Positions 12,110 to 24,087 of a stretch of DNA of 64,000 nt are shown here, piece by piece. The translations under genes and the position numbers were made by a program. Positions within the stretch are counted from its first letter, which is position 1. Each line of letters begins with the position of its first letter. The stretch comes from Sternotherus odoratus (Eukaryota; Chordata; Testudines; Kinosternidae): contig JAVMKO010000001.1 in assembly GCA_032164245.1 (NCBI GenBank), forward strand, positions 286,695,041 through 286,759,040. Direction: 5' to 3'. The notes beneath the pieces were generated by a model. That model worked only from the letters and a program-made list of their open reading frames with translations, ran no database searches and had not been told where the DNA came from.

Positions 12110-14570
12110 TTCTGGAACTTGTATTACCTATTGGTCCTCCAGACCTGGGATCACCTTTGATTTTGAGTGTATGAAGGGTGGGTGGGTTTATACAAATGCT
12201 CAGATTTGAGGATTATTAGGGTTATTTTAATTCTTGTTGGGCAATAATTATTGTGATATTTTATGGGCAATTCACTATGTATTGTATGACTTTTATTCTT
12301 TGTATTGTGCATATGAATTATTGCAAAATTCCATGAGGAAAGGATTGCTGCATAGTGGTTCAAAGGGAGAAATTAATAAATCTATCTGCTCTTCCCCAGA
12401 AAACTCTCTTGTCAGGATTCCTCATATAATCTAGAAAAATTGCCATCAAGCTACGAATGAATGAATAAATTAATAAATGAAGAGCAATAAATATACTTAA
12501 CATGTAGCTGTTTCTTAGCCCATGGATCTCAAAGCTCTTTACAATATCTATCCTTCATATATCTGTTTGCGAGGTGCTGACATTTTGACTTGAAAGTTCC
12601 CTGAAAACTTTGGACAAATAAGATTTCTTTTGTACCAACTCTCTGACAACTCTTGCTTCTGGATCTTATAAAGATTTTTAATAGTTTGTATTTAGGATAG
12701 GCAGAGTCATGATAAAATGTTAAAATGTGTTTGGCTCAGTTTTATTTGAAAAATATGTAACATTTATGAGTAAGTCTTTAGTCAATGGAGAAAAGGGCTT
12801 GAAGACCATTATTCTAGCATTGCTAAAAAACAGTAAAATGGAGGACCCCTTTATGGATCTCTTTAAATGGCTTCATTAACTTTACTAATTGAAAAATAGA
12901 GATTTATAACTTATCTACTCCCAATGATAGAAGTCAAAGCTAACAATGTGAAAAGTGCACAGGTCCACAATATATACTTTGGCCAAAGACACCCCATAAA
13001 TTAACTGCACACACAAGGTTTTTATTCTGATATTCTAGCAAGATTAAAATCTGAGTACTGAGGAAACTGGAATGCCGTGGGTCTTGAAAGTTGATAAATA
13101 TGTCATTTTAGAAAATGTCCTCTATGTTTCTAGTTAGTGTGAGGAAGTGGCAGATCAAGCTGTATAATTTGGGTAACTTTAGCAAAAAGGAATCATTGGT
13201 GAAGCTGGAAGCAACATCTCTCGTTAAAGTTGTCCGATACCTCCCATTATAGGCCCGTGTTTTCAGTTTCTATTTATTTTGTCAAACTTTAGCCATTTGA
13301 AGTTGAAATTTTCCATCCCCGGTGTCTGCTCCAGTCTGTGTTGTTTGTTTTGTGGAGATTTTTTTTTGTTTTAGTTTAAAGTTTCAGGGAAAAGGGGGTT
13401 TAGTCATTTTGTGTTGACAGATGTTTATATTGAGATGCTCTAGTACCTCCAAGTTTCAGAAAAGAGTCTTGAAATTTAGAGGGAAGCTTGTATTTGTGTG
13501 AGGGATGTGCCATTTGCTGTTCCTAGAGGGGTGGGAAATTGTTTGAGAAATCTCAACTCACACATGCTCAAGAGGCCTGTTAGAGTTTGTCAGATAAATT
13601 CTTCATAATTTCCCCCTTTCTTGGGTATACTCCATCCCCGAGATGAAGGGGCTAAGCAGGACTTTTCCTGAAGTTGCTGCTCCCATCTGCAAAAGGCTGC
13701 TGTGGTGCCATGCAACAGAAATGACAAGAGCAAGACCATCTTTCCTGATCTCACCATGGTACCCTGGCTGGTGCTCTGGTGGCATGGGGGAGGAATCAAT
13801 CTGACTCAAATGTAGAGGTGAACCAAAGGAGGCGGGGGTACGGTATATTGGGACAAGGAGACTGGGGTTGGGAGCTTGGAAATTTGGTATAGGGCTGGAG
13901 TGGGAGACTGGGACTAGGATGAAAAATCTGGCATGAGCAGGGAAGGAGACTGAAAAGAGACAGGACTGGTACAGGCTGAAGGCGAGAGGCAGAAGAGATC
14001 ACGCTTGTGGTAAATAGGAACCCTAGAGTACATTCCCCTTTAGAACCTGACTCTCACTATTCCTCTGTCAGCAAATATCTATGAGAGTCACTGGAAAAGT
14101 ATATGGCTCATCCCCTTTTAGTGCTTATCCACATAGGGGATGAAAACCTACTACTGTTATCAATTACTCCATTAGATCAAGTGGCAGTGGTCTGTGTTGT
14201 GGATCTAAAGGTTCCAGCTTTGCTGATGACCCATTGGGTGTCAATATGATTCCACATGACAGGGTTTTGGTTATTTTTTTTTCAGTTTGCTTTTTTAAAA
14301 TCATGGGAAATTAGACAAAAAATCTGTGCTAAAAGAATATTATTAAGAGTGCAGTGTGAAGCACTCAGAAGTTAGGTTGCCTGTGCAACCTTGACACCTT
14401 GTGTGTATGTATTAAGAGTCGTTATTTATGTAATCACATACTTTTCCACAGGACCCCAGCCTCATTCAGAGCACAAGATGGACTGCACTTGGTGGATTGT
14501 GTAGTGAAGGAGGCTGTTATCTGTAGGCCCCTACCTCATTTATTGCAGAAGTTGGAAGGTGTGTAAAGAA
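12110..14570. other. Unassigned non-coding DNA
   Basis: Mostly A+T-rich. A short minus-strand SINE piece (CTCAAAGCTCTTTACAA) lies at 12512-12562. The segment 13200-13620 reads like an old dispersed repeat (runs such as CTCAACTCACACATGCTCAA) but cannot be classified. 13830-14000 is purine-rich. No gene is seen. Confidence 0.4.
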
Positions 14571-14578
14571 AGAGGCAG

Positions 14579-15050
14579 TGTGGCATCTATTTGGGTAAAA
14601 ACACCAGCATTGCCCTGCCACTTCAGGCTAAAGCCTGCTTGCAAGAGGTAAGGCTAAAGGCAGAGACTAGTTCAGCCCAGCTGGGAGCCCTAACGAGGGC
14701 TACCCGGCAGTAGGTAGCTGGAGCAAGTGGCTACAGCTGGGGCTGGGAGCTGTGAGGGCTTGAAAAGCCTCAGGCTCCAGTTAGCAGGGAGGCAGGCTAG
14801 GAAGGAGGCAGGGGGGTGCTCTGTCTCCAAACCTGAGGGCCAGAGAGCCTCAAGAGCCAAAGGCTGGGAGCCAGGGGGGTGAAGGTAACCACATGGGGGT
14901 CTTGGGGTGCACTTACTGAAGGTGATAAAGCTACACTGTAAATAAAGGACACGGGGAAACCACCGGAAAAGGTGTGGACAGTGACTTTGTTGGGGACACC
15001 AGGCTGTGAGACACAGGAGGACACAAGCCACAGGAGGGGACCCTGTGACA
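14579..15050 (+). mobile_element. Solo LTR, family L (copy 1, 472 bp)
   Basis: It begins TGTGGCATC and ends CCCTGTGACA, giving TG...CA ends, with an exact 5-bp duplication, GGCAG, at 14574-14578 and 15051-15055. Near the 3' end it has CACTGTAAATAAAGG, with AATAAA serving as the polyadenylation signal. The copy at 28402-28875 shares its order of blocks. A lone LTR with an exact target duplication means an LTR-LTR recombination removed the interior. 5-bp duplications fit Ty3/gypsy or some ERV groups. Confidence 0.9.
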
Positions 15051-15174
15051 GGCAGGGAATGGCAGAAAGAGAAAAGAGGGTCTCATAGTTAAGGCAGTTG
15101 GAGTGTATCCCTGAATCTTCCAAGGAATTCTAATGTGATGCTAACCAGTCACTTAAACCAAATTTCAAGAATCA

Positions 15175-15368
15175 GAGAGGTAGCCGTGTTAGTCTGGAAT
15201 AGCAGAAGTAACAAAAAGTCCTGTGGCACCTTAAAGACTAACTAAAGTATTGAAGCATAAGCTTCATGGACTAATACCCACTTGCATCCGATGAAGTGTA
15301 TTAGCCCACGAACACTTATGCTTCAATACTTTAGCTAGTCCTTAAGGTTCCACAGGACTCTTCGTTAC
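15175..15368. repeat. Palindromic Penelope-tail repeat, family B
   Basis: Two opposed copies of the family B tail form an inverted repeat. The left arm runs from about GTAACAAAAAGTCCTGTGGC (15207) to 15286 and the right arm from 15287 to 15368. The first 30 bp (GTAGCCGTGTTAGTCTGG) are unpaired. Arms of about 80 bp differ at roughly ten positions. Each arm holds a degraded hammerhead-like core. The same tail occurs singly at 3666-3787. Confidence 0.65.
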
Positions 15369-15399
15369 TTAAACCAAATGTTTCATAGCTGGTCAGTAA

Positions 15400-16260
15400 T
15401 TGTGTCCCCCCCATTTTCTGGATGCTCAACAAAAGAGCCTGGAGTTTCATTTGAAGAAGTGCTGACTGATTACAACTGCAAATGAAGCTAATGAGAGCTG
15501 TGCTTTGAATATATAAAGTGCTATAGAATACTAACTTGATACATTGCAGCTGACACTGTAGGCTGTTTGTCTGTTTTAGGGATGCTATTTATTTGAGGAT
15601 TACACAAGTGGGATATTTTATTTCTGGACGTGCTTCAGCATTCATTAATTTGACCCTCCTCCCTTTGGGTTTGATTTAATTTTGATAACTGTTGTTGCTT
15701 TTAAGCACCCAAAGGCCTTCAGGTAAGGGAATGCCTTATAGATAAAGGGGCTGATTCTCCTCTTTTACACTATTGTAAATTTGGAGTGATTCTACTGAAG
15801 TGAACAGAATTACATAGCTCTAAAATGGGCCTCGGAAAATATTAATAACATTCTGTAGAACGGGGATGTCAGTCAACAAAGTGTTAATGCTGATATGCAA
15901 TATTAACTTCACATTAAAATGTTATTCTCCCAATTGAGGATATTGCACCCAAGTGAATAAACTCCAGCTGTATTAAGACTTGCAATAAACATTTCACAAC
16001 CAGATGTTCACATGGTTTTACTTCGCTTTTCATCGGTTCCCTGAAGATGCCCACAAGATCCCTGATGAGAAAGAAAATCTTAGCATATTTTTCTTCTGAG
16101 GAACTATATGGGCTAAATATGCAAAACATGGCCAACTGGTATGTGCACAACTTTTTGCTCACAAATGCACATACATTTGTAAGAATAATCATCTGTGCAT
16201 GCAGCAATGAGTGTCCAAAATACGGGTATAAGTGCTTGCACATATAACCTGCATGCTTTA
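15400..16260. other. Unassigned non-coding DNA
   Basis: A+T-rich, no coding signal. A 'ctgattctcctc' palindromic-family fragment lies at 15747-15822. The remainder is unassigned. Confidence 0.4.
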
Positions 16261-16269
16261 AGAACAACA

Positions 16270-16605
16270 AACATAGGAATGGCCATACTGGGTCAGACCA
16301 ATGATCCATATAGATTAGTATCTATCTTTTGACAGTGGCCAAGGCCAGATGCTTCGGAGGGAATGAACAGAAGGGCAATTATTGAGTGATCCATCCCTTC
16401 TTGTCCAGTCACCGCTTCTAGCAGTCAGACGTTTAGGGACACTCAGACCATGGGGGTTGTATCCTGGACTACCTTAGCTAATAGCCGTTGATAGACCCAT
16501 CTTCCATGAATTTATCTAATTCTTTTGTTAACCCACTTATACTTTTGGGCTTCACAGCATCCCTTGGCAATGGGCTCCACAGATTTACTGTTTTACACTG
16601 TGGCA
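16270..16605 (-). mobile_element. CR1 LINE, 3' end (minus strand)
   Basis: Read on the minus strand, this is a CR1 3' UTR ending in the GGTCTGACCCAGTATGGCC-type tail (plus-strand GGCCATACTGGGTCAGACC near 16280). The 5' end of the fragment is at the right. No intact frame remains. A plus-strand copy of the same tail type lies beyond the transposon, at 17630-17790. Confidence 0.8.
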
Positions 16606-16716
16606 TATATATATATAATGCAGCTCATGTGTAGAGAGACAGTTTTCAACTAATATCCATATCTCCGTTCCGCTACTGCTCATTCATTCTTTGGGCCAAA
16701 TATATATATAATACTA

Positions 16717-17503
16717 CAGTAAACCCTCGATTTAACGGACCCCGATTTAACGGACTTCGGATGCAACGGACAAAATTTCCGATGCATCCGAAATCCGTTA
16801 TTCGGGGGCTGCTGGCTCCCGCCCCGGGGAGCCGGGCAGGAGCTGTCACTCCCCGCAGAGGTTGACAGCTCCCGCCCGGCTCCCCGCAGCGGGGAGCCCG
16901 GGGGGCGAGTTGACAGCTCCCGCCTGGCTCCCCACAGCGGGGAGCCCGGCGGGAGCTGTCAACTCCCCGTCCCCACAGTGGGGAGCCCGGTGGGAACTGT
17001 CAACCCCCCCCCGCCCGGCTCCCCCTGCAGGGAGCCGGGTGTGGGGGGGAGTTGACAGCTCCCGCCGGGCTCCCCGCTGTGGGGAGCCCGGCGGGAGCTG
17101 TCAACTCCCCGTCCCCACAGCGGGGAGCCCGGCGGGAACTGTCAACCCCCCCCCCGCCCGGCTCCCTGCAGGGGGAGCCGGGCGGGGGGGGGGTTTGACA
17201 GTTCCCGCCGGGCTCCCCACAGCGGGGAGCCCGGCGGGAGCTGTCAAACTCCCCTCCCCTCCCCCCCCCCAGCCGGGATCCGGGCGGGCGGGTTGACGGC
17301 TCCCACCAGGGTCCCAGCAGCCGGGCTCCCGGCCGTGATAAAAGTAAAACCTGGACATAACGGACTAATTCGGGCGAGGGGGGTGTCCATTGTCAGCCGA
17401 AAGTCCATTATTTAATAATTTTAAAAAAGTATTAAATAACGGACTTTCGGCTTTAACGGACACCCCCTCGCCCGAATTAGTCCGTTATATCGAGGTTTCA
17501 CTG
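16717..17503. mobile_element. pogo/Tigger-like non-autonomous transposon with GC-rich tandem core
   Basis: TIRs are CAGTAAACCCTCGATTTAAC at the left and, inverted, CAGTGAAACCTCGATATAAC at the right, flanked by TA on both sides (16715-16716 and 17504-17505), as for Tc1/mariner-pogo elements. From about 16800 to 17330 the interior is a very G+C-rich array of units alternating GGGAGCCCGGCGGGAGCTGT and its inverse. A long hairpin (arms 17357-17417 and 17430-17488) sits at the right end. Long frames through the GC-rich array are composition artefacts, not genes. Confidence 0.85.
16800..17335. repeat. GC-rich tandem/inverted minisatellite inside the transposon
   Basis: At least five imperfect units of roughly 90-110 bp, each combining GGGAGCCCGGCGGGAGCTGTC and opposed CCCGGCTCCC sequence separated by C or G runs. 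Because units contain their own inverse, the array can fold into multiple hairpins, and the G runs could form quadruplexes. It is far from the base composition of the surrounding DNA. Confidence 0.8.
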
Positions 17504-17629
17504 TATCAGAATTATGTCCCAAACTCTGTACCACCTTGAATAGAGACTACACACTTCTGTTTCACCAGCACCTGAGGAGACCACTCAAATATGAAAACCA
17601 GGGATAGAATGCTGCTAGCAGTAAGGACT

Positions 17630-17790
17630 TGTTATAGAAGCTGGGAGTGGATGACAGGGGATGGATCACATGATATTTGCCCTGTTCTGTTCATTTCCTT
17701 TGAAGCACTGGCCACTGTTGGGAGACAAGATACTGGGCTAAATGGACTGGTCTGACTCAGTATGGCCTTTCGTATGATCACAAACTTCTG
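17630..17790 (+). mobile_element. CR1 LINE, extreme 3' end
   Basis: GAAGCTGGGAGTGGATGACA through GGTCTGACTCAGTATGGCC matches the CR1 3' UTR also seen at 35575-36110. Only the last 160 bp are recognisable. Confidence 0.75.
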
Positions 17791-17799
17791 ACACAGATC

Positions 17800-18980
17800 T
17801 GAAGTGTTTGGAAAAGAGAAGAAATGTTGCCATTCTTCTAATGCTCTGAAGTGTCCAGTTGACACACACTACATATTTTGACCACCTTATAGAGAAATAA
17901 TCTCTGAAAGCAGATCACAGGAGAAAGTATGTACTAAAGTATAGAACTGAAAATGTTATACAGAAACAAGCATTTAAATGTATAACTGCAACAATATATG
18001 GAAGTTTGTATAAGACCAAAGTTATTCATAAATATTTCAAATACTATTTATAGTATTTGTGTATTAAATGTTTGTTTGGTGAAAGACTGTATAGTACCCT
18101 GTGTTTGAAACTGTCTGGGAACTGTGAACATCTACATATAGTATCCCTGTAGTAGTGCTTTCTGAAAACACAGAAATCTGACCTGTGCATTGGCAAAAAG
18201 CCAAGCTGAGCTACAGGACAAAGCAGAGAGTAATAGAGTTATTACTTATTAACCCAATGCCCCTTCCCCATTACACATGTAGTGATGAAGGCTAAGCTGA
18301 ATCATCCGTGAAAAGTTGGTCTAATATTACTGCAAGAGCAATATTCCACAATAGAAAATACACACCTATTTACAGAGCATTATCATACCACAGAACTATT
18401 TTGATTGGAAGCAGATTGTTTAAAGGGAAAGATGAGACACTTGTGATGCATCAATTCAAAGCTGTACGTATAAGAGATGTGAAAAAGAAAATGGCATGGG
18501 AAGGGAAGGGGCAAAGCGTGGACTGAGCGAGTTGCACTGTGGAGGTGGGAAGGGGGAAAGAAGTGAAGATATCCCAAAAGTGCAAGTTTTAAATGTGTTA
18601 TAGCAATTACAGTATAAAAATTCTATCCAGATCTATACCATTCTCATTTCAATTTCAAGTTGCCCTTTTCAATGTTCTGGATGAGTCTTGCATTGAGACA
18701 ACTCATGTTAGGTTGTCAGCTGCATCACTTCAAATTCCATAATGTAAATTAATCCCATGGACGGAGCCTGTCACAACACATCTGTTTTGTAGTATATGCC
18801 ATGTGGGCTGGAAAAAGTAGCTATCACCAAAAAAAAAAAAAAAAAAAAAAAAAACTATCCCACAATCACACAACCTTCTTGAAAGATAAAATAAAATGTT
18901 ACCTTTATAAGAAAATATTATATTATTTTCATACGACTGGTATCTGAGGTCATGTTTCATTAGTGGTATGACCTGGTTTG
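17800..18980. other. Unassigned non-coding DNA with an A26 run
   Basis: No coding signal. A run of 26 A lies at 18829-18854, but nothing upstream is recognisable as a LINE or SINE that it might tail. Confidence 0.45.
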
Positions 18981-18984
18981 CACC

Positions 18985-19387
18985 TGGTGTCAGGACAAAC
19001 CACTAACAAGTTGTCAGTCAGGTATGAAGAAACAAGGGGTTTTTATTGAATTGTCAGCCCCTTCAGGCAGGGCCTCACATGGAGCTTACTTCCTTCACAA
19101 CCGCAAGTGAGTCACCAGTAGCAAATCAAAAGAATACTACATCGAGTCTACCTCCCCTCAGGGAGGGTGTGATGGACGGCAGTCACTTGAGCAGTTCCTG
19201 GCCCAACCCAGGCCTCTTCCACAGAGTGAGACCAAGAGATCTGCTCTCATTCCCAGTAAGCCTCCATCTGAGCTGTATTCTGCCCTTTTAACTTGAACAG
19301 CTATCGACAGTATAGCCAGGCTGGGCTGAGTAATGAGCTACATTGGGATCAACCTCTTCCTGTCCAATGTGGGGTTTGTATACCCCA
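18985..19387 (-). mobile_element. Solo LTR on the minus strand (403 bp)
   Basis: Read on the minus strand it starts TGGGGTATACAAACC and ends CCTGACACCA. In order it holds an ATTGG (inverted CCAAT) motif, a TTAAAAGGG TATA-like box, and AATAAAAACC about 60 bp from the 3' end. Flanks are GCACC (18980-18984) and TCACC (19388-19392), a 4-of-5 duplication. No internal coding sequence adjoins. The signal order makes the LTR call good, although family is unknown. Confidence 0.65.
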
Positions 19388-19639
19388 TCACCAGTGGTGT
19401 TCAGCGAGGATTTGAATGAAGGCCCATTTAAATCCATTAAAAGACTCCCTTTGACTTCAGTGGTCTTCTGATATGCCTGATGCTGTGCTAATTAACTGAA
19501 GCTGGAAGGGTTGTCAATGAGTGGAATTATGTGGGGTTTGTTTGGGGATGGGCATTTGTTTTGGTTTTTACCAACTTGATTTTGGCCCCGTGAAGTCAGT
19601 ATACTGTTGTTTAGAACTGTGTGCTAAGGTAACTTACAT

Positions 19640-19840
19640 AGTAAAGATAGAGAGACCACACTGTGAGGTAATATCTTTTATTGGACCAAATTCTGTTGGT
19701 AAGAGAGACAAACTTTTGAGCTTACAGAGAGCTCTTTGTCAGGTCTGGGAAATACAGTCAGAGTGTCACAGCTAAATACATAAGTAGTTAACCATATTTC
19801 AAGGGACCATTCAAGGTGAAGTCATCAGCACTGATGGATT
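19640..19840 (-). mobile_element. Penelope-like element 3' tail, family A (minus strand)
   Basis: GAGGTAATATCTTTTATTGG, then GAGAGACAAACTTTTGAGC, then TTTCAAGGGACCATTCAAGG is the minus-strand Penelope tail, shared with 26968-27100, 27390-27480, 38190-38400 and 39235-39345. Read on the minus strand, the CCTGACAAAGAGCTC...GCTCAAAAG stretch is a degraded hammerhead-like core. Confidence 0.75.
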
Positions 19841-19849
19841 GGAACTCAC

Positions 19850-22370
19850 AGAAATGCTGAGTGATAGGGTGGAAAAGGGACTAATGATGAGCAATGCTGA
19901 AATGATCTGTTGTATTAATTTATCTGGAATAAAGAGGCTGAAAGAGTGAAAGGTGTCGACAAGACCTTGTCACTGTCCAAAACTAAGCAGTGCTAAATAA
20001 CGTTCAAGGTTTGGTATATAGAGATCGGGGTTTGTTAGTTTTATGGCAAACACACTAAGATATTACGCCAAGCTTATAAAATTGTTAACTAAAATACTGA
20101 GGTGTGGGGGAAGGATTTAAAACCAGTTACAATCCAAAACAAACTTAAAACTGATCAAAGTCCCTTTATTGGAGTCTATCAGTTAGAGGTCCTTATTTAG
20201 TTGGATAGCCCAAATGTTACATATTTTAGCCTTGGCACTCTGTTATTCAGTGGCAGAGTACTGCTCTCCAATATGGGCTCACTCATATCACGCAAAGATG
20301 ATTGACGTACAGCTTAATTCCACCATTCACATTTTTTCAGACACACTTAAATCTACTCCTCTACCATAGTTATTGGTTCTCTACAATATTGCTCTGACCA
20401 GTGTTCTCAGAGAGGAAAGTGAACCAAAGCTTGTAACAAAATTGCTTGATTAACATCTACCATTAATTAAAGGCTTTTTTAATCCACCACATGGTCATCT
20501 GCCCTCATGGCACCCATTGTGTGTGGATAAATTTACAGAATGGGGATTTACAGTAGGGGATGCATGACAAGCTTTATGGTCCGCAGAGAAATTGAAAGAT
20601 AATTATCTTGTCTCAGACCTTGATGAACATTAACTGTGCTTGATTTACTGCGAAGGCAATGGAGCCTTCTGAACTGGTTTTACACCAGGCATGGAGTTTG
20701 TTCTGCAGCAGAATTTTGGTGTCGTTTTAGAGACAGTCCACTATGTCAACCTGGGCAGCTACAAACCATGACACACATTGTTGAGAACTGCGACATGACG
20801 CAACTTCCTGGAGACCTTCATGTCTCGAACATTGGTGATAAGAGCAATGTGGCTTGATTTCACCGGATTGCATACACCAAATAAATAAATATATTTTGAC
20901 AGCCCTTAGCAATGAGGAGGAAAGGGTTAGTTTTGTTGCTGAGTTCTGAGACGGTCATTTTTTCTGCTTTTAACAGACAGAGAAGAGGGGGGAAAAGAGA
21001 CAGGACAGTAAAGGAGGAGGATCAGGTTGGTCACTGATTAATGATCTGGGTCAACAGGTCAGCCATGATAGCAGTGCTAGAGGCTCTGACTCATCACCTG
21101 GTCTGTGGGCTAGGACGTCTGTCTGGTTACGTTCCTTTACTGGTTTCTCTCAGGCTGAGCAGAACTGGATGGGCTACTTCATTATCTCATTGAGCTGGTG
21201 TCATTTTATACAGTTGTCCTCAGGATCAGATCAGAGAAAGAGAGAGAAAATAGAAGACAAAATAGTGAAGCAGAAAGGAACACACAAGATAATGGGGGAC
21301 AAGCATGACCTCCGGTGTCCCTAGCTGGTCCGGTAGTGATGTCCAGATCTTTGCTGAGGTTCAGACTTCACGATGATGCAGTAACCTTTGGTATCCCCGG
21401 ATGAAGGTTGAAGTCCTATTAGTGGAATGGGACAGAGGTCTAATGGTCTTCCCCTTCCTCTAGGAATTCCCCAGTTGATTTGCTCATCCTTCTCCCAACA
21501 TTCCCTTTTTAAAGACCCCGAAAATGGGATAATGTGTAGATTAGGTCATGCTATGTTAACCAATCAGGGATTCCTTTTGACATAAGTTCAGTCTATTAAG
21601 TTCCAGACCCACACTTTCCTTCACACAGGTATGGTATTGACAGTCCTTGGACAATATCAGTAAACCCTTATGCTTAAGAATAACTTAATCTTTCTTTCGT
21701 TACCTTTTCTTATCACCATACCAAATAGAAATTAATATTATATATTTTTATTCCAAACCCATTTGTTGCTTGGTACAGCAGTGAGCAGTACTGTGTCCAC
21801 TTCCACCTGCTAAACTGTCCCCATTGGAAGATCTCAAAAGAAAGATCTGAATGACTCCACTAACAGCTTTGGCTCTCCTTTCCTGTTGATCTCCCAGAAG
21901 AGCTGCTGTCACAAATTTCCTAAGTAGCTATCTCCTTTGTCTTTTGCTGTAAAACAAACCCAAACATATTATAATTACTTATGCAATTGAATACAGTCCT
22001 TTCCTTCTCACTTTCAGTCCTTCCCTTCTTTCTTGCTTTCTTACTCTACTAATCCCAAAAAAAAGGCATGTAACGTAGTTGTTGGTGCCTGAATTTAATG
22101 TCATACCACAAACTAACCAAGTGTCTGGATAGTAATAGAGAAACCTCAAAATGTTTGGCGTTCCAGTTCATTTTAGATAGTAATCCATATATTTCACCTT
22201 TTGCAAGATTTCTCATACTTTCCCTTTCTGGCTGGGTCAAAAAATTTCTTTCTACCAAAGTATTTTAGAATATCTCAGGATGTTGAGGGACACCGTGACA
22301 GATCAGCTGAGCTGTACGCAATTGAGTGACTAACAACCCAAAGACTTGAATTCAAATGAAGATGTACAGC
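19850..22370. other. Unassigned region with possible LTR-like piece
   Basis: No protein similarity. 20930-21660 read on the minus strand has an ATTGG motif and a TTTAAAAAGG box near 21505-21600, which could be an old LTR, but without ends or duplications this is only a suspicion. The rest is unassigned A+T-rich DNA. Confidence 0.3.
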
Positions 22371-22373
22371 TTC

Positions 22374-22490
22374 ATAAGACATGCCAAACTAGATCAGACC
22401 CAAGATCCATCTAGTGCAGTAACGTTTCTCTGGTTATTATCAGTACTGATGCTTCAGAGGATTATTTAAGAACCAGAAAGTGAGTAGACA
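22374..22490 (-). mobile_element. CR1 LINE 3' fragment (minus strand)
   Basis: ACTAGATCAGACCCAAGATCC and CCATCTAGTGCAGTAACG are the inverted CR1 tail of the 'gggtctgaccc' type. It is a short, diverged remnant. Confidence 0.55.
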
Positions 22491-22499
22491 TGAGACAAC

Positions 22500-24080
22500 G
22501 TGCCCCCACATAGGACTCATCCAGATCTTGAGGTTTAGATGCTTCCTGTATTCAGGATTACTTAATATGATCTAAAGGATTTTGCACAACCCCATAATTA
22601 TAGTAAAGTGCAGAAGATCTTCCCTCGGTCCAGGTTCCCTTTTGGAACACCAAAGGATTTAATTCTACTACATAGGATAAGGCCCTTAGGACAATCTTCG
22701 ATCGAATGTGGCACTTCTAGAGCTCCAGTTCTGTAGTCCTTATTTAATGCCCAATGCAGTCAGTGCAAAGACTCTCATAAAGTATAATGATTTCAGATTG
22801 GCCAATTACCACTTTGGATTTAATAAATCACTTTAGTTTACTTTAGTCACATTTCATTTGCTTGGCCACCTGGACAGTTCCTGTTCTAAGACCCCAATGA
22901 GAAAATGCTTCAACTCGTGAGTAATCTGTTTCTATTTAGGAATACACTTAATCATGTTCTTAAATCCCATTGACTTAATAACGTGCTACGTATTGAGATC
23001 TAATGAGTAGAGTCTAAAGTCTAGAGCTGCAGAAATGATGACAAGTAATTTCAAGAAAAACACAAGTTCTCCTAAAGACTGTGAAACTTTTAAACACCCA
23101 CATTCAGTTACAAGTGTTGTTGCCCAATTAATGCAGTCAGGGCAAATGTGAGACAAGATAATAATTCAGTATAGACACAAAGTCTGGTTCAGACCTTCAG
23201 GTGACATAAAATAGTGTACTTCTTTTGAAGGCAGTGAGTTTGCACCCATTTAAAGGAATTGAGAATCTGTCTCAGAAGAATGGTCAAACTGTTGGAAGCT
23301 GGCTGATATTCTGCCTAGCATTAAGCTAAATATAAAATATTGTCTGGTCGCTTTTGGTCACTGTTTAAAAATTTAATATCGATAACAAATAGATCTGAGG
23401 GACTACATGTCTGAAGACCTTCACATGAACTTCAAGTCACTTTGTCACTCAGCAGTGGGGTGCTCATGAATAAAGCAAGGTGATAAATTTAGAGATTGGA
23501 AGGCTTGAAAATGAACTTTAAAGACAAGATTAACACGTAGTGCAAAGTGACTTTCCCCCATGATGACACAGATATGCATTGAACTAGAACACAGTAATAG
23601 TTTTTATTGAATGTGAAAAGCAAGTAACATTTAGCTTCCTTATAGAAGGCATGAAAAGGTCAGCTGGAAGCTGTATTGATGGTACTTAAAAGAGAAGTAG
23701 GCTTCCTGTGATGCCAAATTGGCGTTTATTTGACTGAAGGAAAATACATTACAAAAAATCAAGTCATTTTCAGTAGGACAATTGCAGTCTGGCCCATTTG
23801 TGGGTTTGTACAACTGTTTAGTGCTCCAAGCCTGTCTCTAAATCTGCAAGGGAGAAGTATTTTATAATATTTATACTAATTTATCTACCCTATTTCCTAA
23901 GTTTCAGTGCTTATGTTTTCCTGATCCAATTTTAACGTGAGCTATTGCACCATAGATTTGCATAAAGTAAGAAACCTATTTGCATAATTTATCAAGTACT
24001 TATTTTTATTAGATTAAAATCGGCGTGGCCATCAAAAGCAATCTTAAGCCATCACATTTTTGACAAAGGGATTGGTTTCC
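22500..24080. other. Unassigned non-coding DNA
   Basis: A+T-rich with no nameable repeat or coding signal. The quiet stretch 23600-24060 has several ATTA/TAAT motifs, but nothing more can be said without alignment. Confidence 0.4.
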
Positions 24081-24087
24081 TTGGGAA

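Noticed and set aside
14690..15123. Overlapping minus-strand frames of 108-113 codons
   Set aside because: They are antisense to a solo LTR with exact target duplication; no similarity.
16862..17358. Open frames of 144 codons (plus) and 85 codons (minus), rich in Pro, Gly and Ala
   Set aside because: They run through the GC-rich tandem array of the TA-flanked transposon and are open on both strands because stop codons are rare in such sequence.
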